Source: an uncultured Faecalibacterium sp. (lineage in GTDB: Bacteria > Bacillota > Clostridia > Oscillospirales > Ruminococcaceae). From it: a stretch of 5,452 nt of DNA. This document shows, in pieces, positions 1-5,018 of the stretch. Each line of letters starts with the position of its first letter. The first letter of the stretch is position 1. The stretch lies in contig CALDNF010000054.1 in the NCBI GenBank assembly GCA_937917475.1, forward strand, positions 1 to 5,452. Reading direction: 5' to 3'. The notes below the pieces were generated by a model. That model saw only the letters and a program-made list of their open reading frames with translations. It was not told where the DNA came from and made no database searches. The position numbers and the translations under genes were made by a program.

Positions 1-981
1 AGCCGAGTAGCAGAAGGTGAGCCCAGCATAAACGGACACCACGGCCCAGCCCTGCGCAAACCAGAAGCAGGCCGAGAGCAGGAACAAAGCAGCAAAGAGG
101 ATCAGGTCGGTGGGGCGGCGGCCGATCTTATCGCTGAGCAGGGGCATCAGCAACCGCCCGGCAGCACTGCCCACGCTGCCCAGCACCACCGACCAGAGGG
201 CGGAAGTCTCGTCCAGCCCCCGCTCCATCCCCAGCTTTAAAATAATGGGGCTGAACAGAAGAACGGCGGGGGTGGAAAAGCAGACTGCCCCGGCGCAGAG
301 CCAGTACTGCCGGGTGCGGAGCATCTGCCATGGGGAATAATCCAGCGGCGGAGCGGCTTTTGCCCGGCCCTGCTCCGCAGGCTTTGGCGGCGCAGGGGAA
401 GGGTCGGCCAGCAGAAAGCTCCCTGCCAGACAGACCGGCAGGGTCAGGGCTCCAAGGGCCCAGAACGCTCCCCGGATGCCCTGCACCGGGCCAAAGCCTT
501 TTAGCGCAGCCCGGACGAAGAGGGTCAGGAATGCACCCGAAAGCCCGACTGCCCCGCCGATGATGCCGGTGGCAAGCCCTTTGCGGTCTGCATACCACTT
601 CTGCGCACAGGATTGAATGGAAGGGTACAGGAAGGCCGTGCCCAGTCCCGCCGGGATGCTGAACGCCCCAAAGAAGAGCCTGCCGCAGTCTCCGGGTAGG
701 AGGGCAGCGGCAAAAAAGCCCCCGCAGAGCAGGGCGGTGCCCCAGAGCCCCGCCGCCCGGGGACCCTGCTGGTCCTGCAAAAAGCCGCCGATGACGCACC
801 CTACCCCAAAGGCGGCAATGAGCAGCCCGAAAGCGTAGCCCGCCGCCTGCTCGGACAGGCCATATTCCTCCATGACCGGGTTCTGGAATACCCCCCATGC
901 CGCCGGAAGCCCGGTGAGGATCTGGATGGCTGCTCCCGCTGCAAGGATGGCCCAGGGATGTTTTGCCGTAAATTGCTGCAT
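1..981 (-). CDS. MFS transporter, oxalate/formate antiporter (OFA)-like, 3' part outside window
   Basis: An inner-membrane secondary transporter that would move a small organic anion; the substrate cannot be read from sequence. The frame is open from ATG at 981 to the left edge, giving 327 residues with no stop, so the C-terminal one or two helices are missing. About ten hydrophobic segments are visible. Six lie in residues 10-192, then a polar Pro/Ala/Lys-rich loop at about 193-217, then helices from about 226. The loop after TM2 has a degenerate MFS motif A (GGFLQDQQGPR, 65-75). The repeat copy near 281-289 is clearer (LLSDKIGRR). QKWYADRKGLATGI at 127-140 matches the signature between TM4 and TM5 in OFA-type carriers (TIGR00890-like). 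The start is supported by GAGGTG at 990-995, eight bases upstream. The gene diverges from hisS. MFS membership is secure from the sequence; the OFA assignment is from memory of the family; the substrate is unknown. Confidence 0.85.
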   Translation of the reverse strand, partial: MQQFTAKHPWAILAAGAAIQILTGLPAAWGVFQNPVMEEYGLSEQAAGYAFGLLIAAFGVGCVIGGFLQDQQGPRAAGLWGTALLCGGFFAAALLPGDCGRLFFGAFSIPAGLGTAFLYPSIQSCAQKWYADRKGLATGIIGGAVGLSGAFLTLFVRAALKGFGPVQGIRGAFWALGALTLPVCLAGSFLLADPSPAPPKPAEQGRAKAAPPLDYSPWQMLRTRQYWLCAGAVCFSTPAVLLFSPIILKLGMERGLDETSALWSVVLGSVGSAAGRLLMPLLSDKIGRRPTDLILFAALFLLSACFWFAQGWAVVSVYAGLTFCYSA

Positions 982-1018
982 TTTCGTTTCACCTCGGCGG
1001 ATAGTGTGCCCTTTTTGA

Positions 1019-1046
1019 TTGACAAATCGGCAGGTTCCCTTATAAT
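1019..1046 (+). promoter_or_regulatory. sigma-A promoter of hisS
   Basis: TTGACA at 1019-1024 and TATAAT at 1041-1046 are both perfect consensus hexamers, separated by 16 bases (optimum 17). The predicted start is near 1053, which leaves a leader of about 33 nt before the hisS ATG. That is too short to hold a T-box or other tRNA-sensing leader, so expression is probably strong and largely constitutive. Confidence 0.85.
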
Positions 1047-1069
1047 AAAGTTATATATTTGAGTTTTAA
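1042..1069 (-). promoter_or_regulatory. candidate divergent promoter for the MFS gene
   Basis: On the minus strand TTAAAA (1064-1069) and TATTAT (1042-1047) are 16 bases apart, matching consensus at 4/6 and 5/6 positions. The -10 lies almost exactly on the hisS -10, because TATAATA reads TATTATA on the other strand. Predicted start is near 1035, giving a leader of about 53 nt. No better minus-strand promoter is visible in the 104-bp gap. Confidence 0.5.
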
Positions 1070-1085
1070 GTGAGGGTTTATCGAT

Positions 1086-2327
1086 ATGAAAACACAGGCA
1101 TTGAAGGGTATGCGGGACCTTCTTCCCGCAGAGCAGAGTCTCCGGGACTACATTCAGGGGAAGATCCTTGAGACCTACCGGGCATCCGGCTTTGAACGAA
1201 TCTCCACCCCTATGCTGGAGGATATGGAGAATCTGGACAAGTCCGACGGCGGCGACAATCTGAACCTGATCTTCAAGGTGCTCAAGCGGGGCGACAAGCT
1301 CACCGCCGCCCTGAACACCGGCGACCCCAAGCAGCTGTCCGATATGGGCCTGCGGTATGACCTGACCCTGCCCCTGTCCCGCTACTATGCGGCCAACAAA
1401 GACAAGCTGCCCAGCCCCTTCAAGGTCATCCAGACCGACCGGGTGTTCCGTGCCGAGCGTCCGCAGAAGGGCCGTCTGCGGGAGTTTGTCCAGTGCGATA
1501 TCGATATTCTGGGCGATTCTTCTCCCAACGCTGAGGTGGAGCTCATCGATGTGACCACCCGGGCCCTGCTGAGCATCGGTTTTACCGGTTTCACCGTCAA
1601 CATCAACGATCGCCGCATCCTCCGTGGAATGTTGGAGAGCATGGGGTTTGCCGCTGATACGCTGGATTCCGTCTGCATCACCTTTGACAAGATGGATAAG
1701 ATCGGTGCCGAGGGCGTCAAGGCAGAGCTGACCGAAAAGCAGCTGCCCGAAAATGCCATCAATGCACTGGCTGATTTTATTGCTGCCGGTGAGGTCACGC
1801 TGGATGCTGTGGCCGCCCGCTGCGCCGACCCTGCCATTGCAGATGACCTCAAGTACGTTCTGGCCACTGCAAACGCCATGGCCGATGGCCGGTATCAGGT
1901 CGCTTATTGTCCCAGTCTGGTCCGTGGTCAGGGCTACTACACCGGCATGGTGTTTGAGATCACCTGTCCGCAGTTCAGCGGTGCCGTGGCAGGCGGCGGC
2001 CGTTACGACAACATGGTGGGCAAGTTCCTGGGCACTCAGGTGCCGGCTGTGGGCTTCTCCATTGGTTTCGAGCGGGTCTGCGGCATCCTGCTGGAGCAGG
2101 GATATCAGATCCCCGGCGCAAAGCAGAAGATCGCCCTGCTTTACGGCAAGGACGCAGACTTCACCGCCGTGCTGGCAAAGGCCGCAGCCTTGCGGGAAAA
2201 CTACAATGTCACCGTTCTGGCACAGGCTAAGAAGCTGGGCAAGCAGCTGGGCCAGCTGGAAGCCGCAGGCTTTGCCGGTGCCGCCTTTATGGATAAGGAC
2301 GAAGTGAAGATCTTCGCACAGCAGTAA
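1086..2327 (+). CDS. hisS: histidyl-tRNA synthetase (class II), RYDLT-type
   Basis: Cytoplasmic enzyme that activates histidine with ATP and charges tRNA-His. The 413 residues show the class II core in order: motif 1 around 35-45 (GFERISTPMLE), the histidine/ATP-site strand LRYDLT at 89-94, motif 2 at 119-143 (RVFRAERPQKGR, then FVQCDIDILG), the HisA motif LVRGQGYYTG at 278-287 with the catalytic Arg280, the AGGGRYD turn at 302-308, and motif 3 (GFSIGFER, 323-330). Both catalytic arginines, 122 and 280, are kept, which argues against the non-catalytic paralogue HisZ. RYDLT, QCDIDILG and VNINDRRIL resemble archaeal/eukaryotic HisRS rather than the E. coli RPEGT type. The anticodon-binding domain is short (about 346-413) and ends just after its last strand. 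GAGGG at 1072-1076, nine bases upstream, fixes the start. The gene stands alone, with its own promoter and terminator and no his-operon genes nearby. Alternative: HisZ or a second HisRS paralogue. Confidence 0.87.
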   Translation: MKTQALKGMRDLLPAEQSLRDYIQGKILETYRASGFERISTPMLEDMENLDKSDGGDNLNLIFKVLKRGDKLTAALNTGDPKQLSDMGLRYDLTLPLSRYYAANKDKLPSPFKVIQTDRVFRAERPQKGRLREFVQCDIDILGDSSPNAEVELIDVTTRALLSIGFTGFTVNINDRRILRGMLESMGFAADTLDSVCITFDKMDKIGAEGVKAELTEKQLPENAINALADFIAAGEVTLDAVAARCADPAIADDLKYVLATANAMADGRYQVAYCPSLVRGQGYYTGMVFEITCPQFSGAVAGGGRYDNMVGKFLGTQVPAVGFSIGFERVCGILLEQGYQIPGAKQKIALLYGKDADFTAVLAKAAALRENYNVTVLAQAKKLGKQLGQLEAAGFAGAAFMDKDEVKIFAQQ

Positions 2328-2339
2328 GCCTGAAATAAG

Positions 2340-2377
2340 AAAAGCTCCGCCGGGTTCACGTCCGGCGGAGCTTTTTT
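2340..2377. terminator. rho-independent terminator between convergent genes
   Basis: A 14-bp perfect stem (2340-2353 with 2362-2375, core GCTCCGCCGG/CCGGCGGAGC) with an 8-base loop is followed by a run of six T (2372-2377) on the plus strand, 12 bases after the hisS stop. On the minus strand the same stem is followed by a broken T-rich run (TTTTCTTATTTC), so it probably also ends the antiporter transcript, whose stop codon lies 14 bases away. Confidence 0.93.
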
Positions 2378-2391
2378 GTGCAATGATGAAA

Positions 2392-3354
2392 TTACATGGT
2401 GAACTGGACCACGCAGAAGGCTGCGTAGATGCACAGCAGCAGGATGCCCTGCCAACGGGACAGCCTGCCCTTGAGCAGTGCGGGCACGGTCAGGAGAAGC
2501 ATGACGGCCCACATCACCGGAATGTCCATGACCAGCGAGGCGTTCATGCCGGCAATGGTGGATTCCTGCGGGATGCTGAAGGGAGCCAGAGAGACGGACA
2601 CGCCGCTGACCAGCACCAGATTGAATACGTTTGCACCGATGACATTGCCCAGAGACAGCGCACCGTGGCCCTTGGCAAGAGAGGTGATGGCGGTGACCAG
2701 TTCCGGCAGGGAAGTGCCCAGAGCCACAAAGGTCAGGGCAATGACAGACTCAGGCACGCCCAGAGCCTGCGCAATGAGGGTGCCGTTGTCCACCAGCAGG
2801 TTGGCACCCACGGCGATGAGGGCAGCACCCACCACCAGCAGGAGCATGTCTTTGCCGAGGGTGCTCTCTCCGGCATCTTCCTCTTCTTCCTCGGTCTGCG
2901 GGGCGTTTTTCATTGCCATGACATTGCAGACGATGTAAGCCACGAACATGGCCAGCAGCACAAAGCCGATGGGGCGGGCAAAGTAGCCGGTGGTGTAAGC
3001 TACGCCGGTGTAGAGGGCAGCGGCGGCAAAGAAGAAGAGCACCGGTGTCCGCAGGCTTTTGGGGTCCACCTTGCCGGGGCGGACAGCCACTGTGATGGCG
3101 GCAATGAGGGCGGCGTTGCAGATGACCGAGCCGATGGCGTTGCCATAGGCGATCTCACCGTGACCGGACAGGGCCGAGGTGGTGGAGACCATGACCTCGG
3201 GCAGGGTGGTGCCAATGGACACCACGGTGGCACCGATGAGCAGCTCCGGTACATGGAACCGGCGGGCAATGCCGGTGGCACCGTCAACAAACCAGTCTCC
3301 GCCTTTGATGAGGCAGAGCAGGCCGACGATGAACAACAGAACAGGGATCAGCAT
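2392..3354 (-). CDS. calcium/sodium antiporter, CaCA family (YrbG-like)
   Basis: Membrane cation exchanger, expected to expel Ca2+ in exchange for Na+ (or H+); the ion pair is inferred from the family. The 320 residues carry two inverted alpha repeats, the hallmark of the family. Alpha-1 has GTTLPE at 48-53 followed by GNAIGSVICN (71-80). Alpha-2 has GTSLPE at 213-218 followed by GNVIGANVFN (236-245). Glu53 and Glu218 are the expected ion-binding acids. About ten hydrophobic helices are visible, five on each side of an acidic loop (TEEEEEDAGE, 154-163) that is probably cytoplasmic. Length is normal for bacterial YrbG/TIGR00367 proteins. The start is well supported: AGGAG at 3362-3366, seven bases upstream of ATG, and the protein opens directly into TM1. 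It has its own promoter and a long structured leader, and it converges on hisS. Specificity for Ca2+ over other divalent ions cannot be decided from sequence. Confidence 0.93.
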   Translation of the reverse strand: MLIPVLLFIVGLLCLIKGGDWFVDGATGIARRFHVPELLIGATVVSIGTTLPEVMVSTTSALSGHGEIAYGNAIGSVICNAALIAAITVAVRPGKVDPKSLRTPVLFFFAAAALYTGVAYTTGYFARPIGFVLLAMFVAYIVCNVMAMKNAPQTEEEEEDAGESTLGKDMLLLVVGAALIAVGANLLVDNGTLIAQALGVPESVIALTFVALGTSLPELVTAITSLAKGHGALSLGNVIGANVFNLVLVSGVSVSLAPFSIPQESTIAGMNASLVMDIPVMWAVMLLLTVPALLKGRLSRWQGILLLCIYAAFCVVQFTM

Positions 3355-3378
3355 AATTTCTCTCCTTTTAATGTGTTG

Positions 3379-3392
3379 TGTGAAACTTCACA
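3379..3392. repeat. 14-bp imperfect palindrome in the antiporter leader
   Basis: TGTGAA-AC-TTCACA has six-base arms around two unpaired bases, 13 bases upstream of the AGGAG site. It resembles a CRP half-site pair but the spacing is wrong (N4 instead of N6 between TGTGA and TCACA). In the transcript it could form a 5-bp hairpin with a four-base loop. It may be an operator, part of a leader RNA fold, or chance. Confidence 0.4.
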
Positions 3393-3395
3393 GAC

Positions 3396-3458
3396 AAAAA
3401 AGAAACTTTTATTACAGAGCCCAGCCTTTGCAGTGAAACGTCCTGTAATAAAAGTCTC
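3396..3458 (-). promoter_or_regulatory. terminator-like hairpin at the 5' end of the antiporter transcript
   Basis: Reading the minus strand, a 16-bp stem (3443-3458 with 3402-3417; the inner 13 bp are perfect, CTGTAATAAAAGT paired with its complement, plus one G-U and two Watson-Crick pairs outside) encloses a 25-base loop and is followed directly by six U (3401-3396). This is the layout of an intrinsic terminator, though the stem is AU-rich. The predicted +1 of the antiporter promoter falls at 3456-3457, at the foot of the stem. Possible roles: terminator of the upstream CmpB-like gene (stop 49 bases away), an attenuator of the antiporter, a 5' mRNA-stabilising hairpin, or a DNA operator. 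Confidence 0.7.
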
Positions 3459-3462
3459 GAAT

Positions 3463-3491
3463 ATTATACCTGTTTTTGAGCGGAAAAGCAA
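3463..3491 (-). promoter_or_regulatory. sigma-A promoter of the CaCA antiporter gene
   Basis: On the minus strand TTGCTT (3486-3491) and a perfect TATAAT (3463-3468) are 17 bases apart. The predicted start near 3456 gives a leader of about 100 nt, long for this window and filled by the hairpin described separately. The -35 begins 15 bases past the stop codon of the upstream gene. Confidence 0.8.
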
Positions 3492-3506
3492 GTAAAATCG
3501 AAAATT

Positions 3507-4805
3507 TTAACCGGCCTTGCTCACTTTTTTTGCGTTGGGGTAGATCCGCTCCATCCGTGCATTGTCAAAATGGGCGTCCAGATAGACTTCCACGGAGTTC
3601 TGCGGTGCAACGCCGCTGGTGCGGGCATCGTACCGGGCCAGTGCACAGGCCGAAAGGATCATGTTCACGGCCATAAAGATCGTCAGGATCAGGGTCATCC
3701 ATGGCTTGACGTGGCTGCGGACCTTCGCCATCAGTTTAGCCACCAGCGGGTAGCCGTGCCGGAGCCAGACCACCGCCGCAATGCCCCAGAAGAAGCAGTA
3801 CAGCAGATTGATGCGTCCGCCCAGATTGAACTTGAAGCCGCTGTAATCCCAGAAGATCACACCGAACAGCAGTTCACCCACAGCACTGCACACATACTCA
3901 TAGACACCGCCCATCACAACGCCGAAGCAGAAGATGGAGCGGTCACTCTTGTGTTCGCTGTTGCGCAGCAGAATGGTGGAAAGCACCAAGGCCAGCCCCC
4001 ACACCACGCTGAAGGGCCCCCAGACCAGACTGGAACGGCTCATCCAGACCCCGGCGGTGATGCGGCAGAAAATGGTCTCCACCACATCCCCCAGAAAAGC
4101 CCCAATGACAAAGAGCCAGACAAGGTCGCTGAGGCTGATGACCTTTTCAGTGGAGACCGTGGGCTCGGGCCGGGCGGCCTCCGGGTAGGCCTTTTGAATT
4201 CGCTTTTCCACGCTGGTAGCGATCTTCTGGCGCAGGCGGTCTGAACTTTTGCTCAGCTCCTGATTCAGCTGCTCCAGCCGGGGATGGCTGTCGGCGTAGC
4301 GGTCCACGACGAAAGCGGTGCCGATCTGATCCAGCAGGGCAATGCTCATGGCAGCCCATACCGCAGGGTGGAGCAGCCAGCTTGGGATGAGCAGACAGAG
4401 CCGGAACAGCAGACCGTTGCCCCAGAGCAGGCAGACCGTGCCCAGAACACCCCAGAGCAGGGAGTATTGCAGGCAGATATAGCCATCAAAATTGAACTTC
4501 TTGTCGGAATAGTCCCACCAGCGGCGGTGGTGCATCCGTTCCAGCAATTTTGCGGTCAGCCATTCTACCATCGTCGCGATGAGGGTACTGCCAAAAAACA
4601 GAGCGACCGGGCGGGTGCGCAGATCGGTAAGGCCGACGGTCATCAGCACCGCAGCCACGCCGTAAACAAAGCAGAAGGGGCCGGAGGCTGCACCACGGTT
4701 GGCAAAATGCCGCCCCTTGATGGTAGCAACGACGGTCTCTGCAACCCAGCCCAAGAACGAGTAGACCAGATAAATTACGCTCAGAGTATAAAAATTCAGT
4801 TCCAT
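3507..4805 (-). CDS. CmpB-like 'putative ABC transporter permease' membrane protein with duplicated domain
   Basis: Integral membrane protein of 432 residues whose two halves resemble PF06541 (ABC_trans_CmpB, 'ABC-transporter type IV'). No member has a function I can name with confidence. The first copy shows FLGWVAET (17-24), SGPFCFVYG (41-49), EW (81-82), WWDYSDKKFNFDG (96-108) and WG (118-119). The second shows FLGDVVET (237-244), WGPFSVVWG (262-270), YEY (302-304), WDYSGFKFNLGG (319-330) and WG (340-341). A charged, helical-looking linker (about 170-225) joins them. After a last helix (about 370-390) comes a polar tail ending NARMERIYPN, a kind of ending I recall from Firmicute relatives. 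I see no ATP-binding cassette here or beside it, so 'ABC transporter' is only a family label. ATG at 4805 is chosen over an in-frame ATG at 4862 because it follows a strong ribosome site and opens into the first helix. Apparently monocistronic. Confidence 0.85.
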   Translation of the reverse strand: MELNFYTLSVIYLVYSFLGWVAETVVATIKGRHFANRGAASGPFCFVYGVAAVLMTVGLTDLRTRPVALFFGSTLIATMVEWLTAKLLERMHHRRWWDYSDKKFNFDGYICLQYSLLWGVLGTVCLLWGNGLLFRLCLLIPSWLLHPAVWAAMSIALLDQIGTAFVVDRYADSHPRLEQLNQELSKSSDRLRQKIATSVEKRIQKAYPEAARPEPTVSTEKVISLSDLVWLFVIGAFLGDVVETIFCRITAGVWMSRSSLVWGPFSVVWGLALVLSTILLRNSEHKSDRSIFCFGVVMGGVYEYVCSAVGELLFGVIFWDYSGFKFNLGGRINLLYCFFWGIAAVVWLRHGYPLVAKLMAKVRSHVKPWMTLILTIFMAVNMILSACALARYDARTSGVAPQNSVEVYLDAHFDNARMERIYPNAKKVSKAG

Positions 4806-4812
4806 GGGGGTT

Positions 4813-4817
4813 CTCCT
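4813..4817 (-). promoter_or_regulatory. ribosome binding site that decides the CmpB-like start
   Basis: AGGAG on the minus strand lies seven bases upstream of ATG at 4805. The alternative in-frame ATG at 4862 has no comparable site and overlaps the predicted -35 element, so its 19 extra residues (charged, not hydrophobic) are very probably not translated. Confidence 0.88.
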
Positions 4818-4835
4818 TTCCGGGAAACTGAGTTC

Positions 4836-4864
4836 AGTGTATTCGATTTTGCCCCATTTCACAA
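4836..4864 (-). promoter_or_regulatory. candidate promoter of the CmpB-like gene
   Basis: On the minus strand TTGTGA (4859-4864) and TACACT (4836-4841) are 17 bases apart, each matching consensus at 4/6 positions. The predicted start near 4829 gives a leader of about 24 nt. A small palindrome, ACTGA-GT-TCAGT (4827-4838), overlaps the -10 and start site and could be an operator, but it is short enough to be chance. Confidence 0.5.
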
Positions 4865-4894
4865 GCGTTCGGCCTAAAACTTCATAATTTGTTC

Positions 4895-4952
4895 AAAAAA
4901 GCCCTGCAGCCCGGATACATCCAGCAGAAGCCGTGTATCCAGACCGCAAGGC
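4895..4952 (-). terminator. rho-independent terminator of the FucO-like gene
   Basis: In the minus-strand transcript, bases 4952-4934 pair with 4919-4901 over 19 continuous base pairs (including GGAUACA with UGUAUCC and GCCUUGCGG with CUGCAGGGC), with four G-U wobbles. The 14-base loop can fold further. The stem is followed at once by six U (4900-4895). The wobbles become C-A mismatches on the plus strand, so the structure works in the minus direction only. It lies 66 bases after the FucO-like stop codon. Confidence 0.88.
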
Positions 4953-4974
4953 CCGGTTGCTTATGTTAAAGACG

Positions 4975-5018
4975 AAAGCTGATCCGATATGCCAAAGCGT
5001 CAGCTTTGACGGAGAGGG
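4975..5018 (-). repeat. small palindromic element just after the FucO-like stop; possible remnant of a dispersed repeat
   Basis: Directly after the stop codon the minus strand reads CCCTCTCCGTC, then a hairpin GUCAAAGC-UGAC-GCUUUGGC (5010-4991, eight pairs with one G-U). The 3' strand sequence AAAGCTGA (4975-4982, plus strand) is also complementary to TCAGCTTT (5000-5007), giving a second, mutually exclusive stem. There is no T-run, so it is not a terminator by itself. The CCCTCTCCGTC opening resembles abundant intergenic palindromes I recall from Faecalibacterium-type genomes; here only one half would be present. Confidence 0.45.

Noticed and set aside
128..898. A 256-codon minus-strand open frame
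   Set aside because: It is a frame-shifted shadow of the MFS transporter, which has the helices, motif A and a ribosome site; the 256-residue product is Arg/Pro/Gly-rich with no recognisable domain.
1086..2327. ATP phosphoribosyltransferase regulatory subunit (HisZ) instead of HisRS
   Set aside because: Both catalytic arginines, complete motif 2 and 3 and a C-terminal anticodon-binding-type domain are present, and no histidine biosynthesis gene is adjacent. It remains a minor alternative.
3379..3392. CRP or CcpA (cre) operator
   Set aside because: The arms match TGTGA/TCACA but with four instead of six bases between them, and the central CG of a cre site is lacking, so no regulator is named.
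2383..3495. A 370-codon plus-strand open frame rich in His, Gly, Asp and Gln
   Set aside because: It lies antisense to the antiporter, whose membrane helices and paired alpha-repeat motifs are unmistakable. The odd composition is what a GC-rich reverse complement of a membrane protein gives, and it runs through the promoter and leader of the antiporter.
3493..3509. TAAAAT/ATTTTA inverted repeat at the CmpB-like stop codon as a terminator
   Set aside because: Only six A-T pairs and no continuous U-run; too weak. The downstream hairpin at 3402-3458 is a better candidate.
3570..4244. A plus-strand open frame of 224 codons, and another at 4284-4877
   Set aside because: Both are antisense to the CmpB-like gene, with low-complexity His/Gln-rich composition and no domain.
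4806..4862. N-terminal extension of the CmpB-like protein to ATG at 4862
   Set aside because: No ribosome site, overlap with the predicted -35, and a charged stretch ahead of an otherwise clean start at 4805 with AGGAG seven bases upstream.
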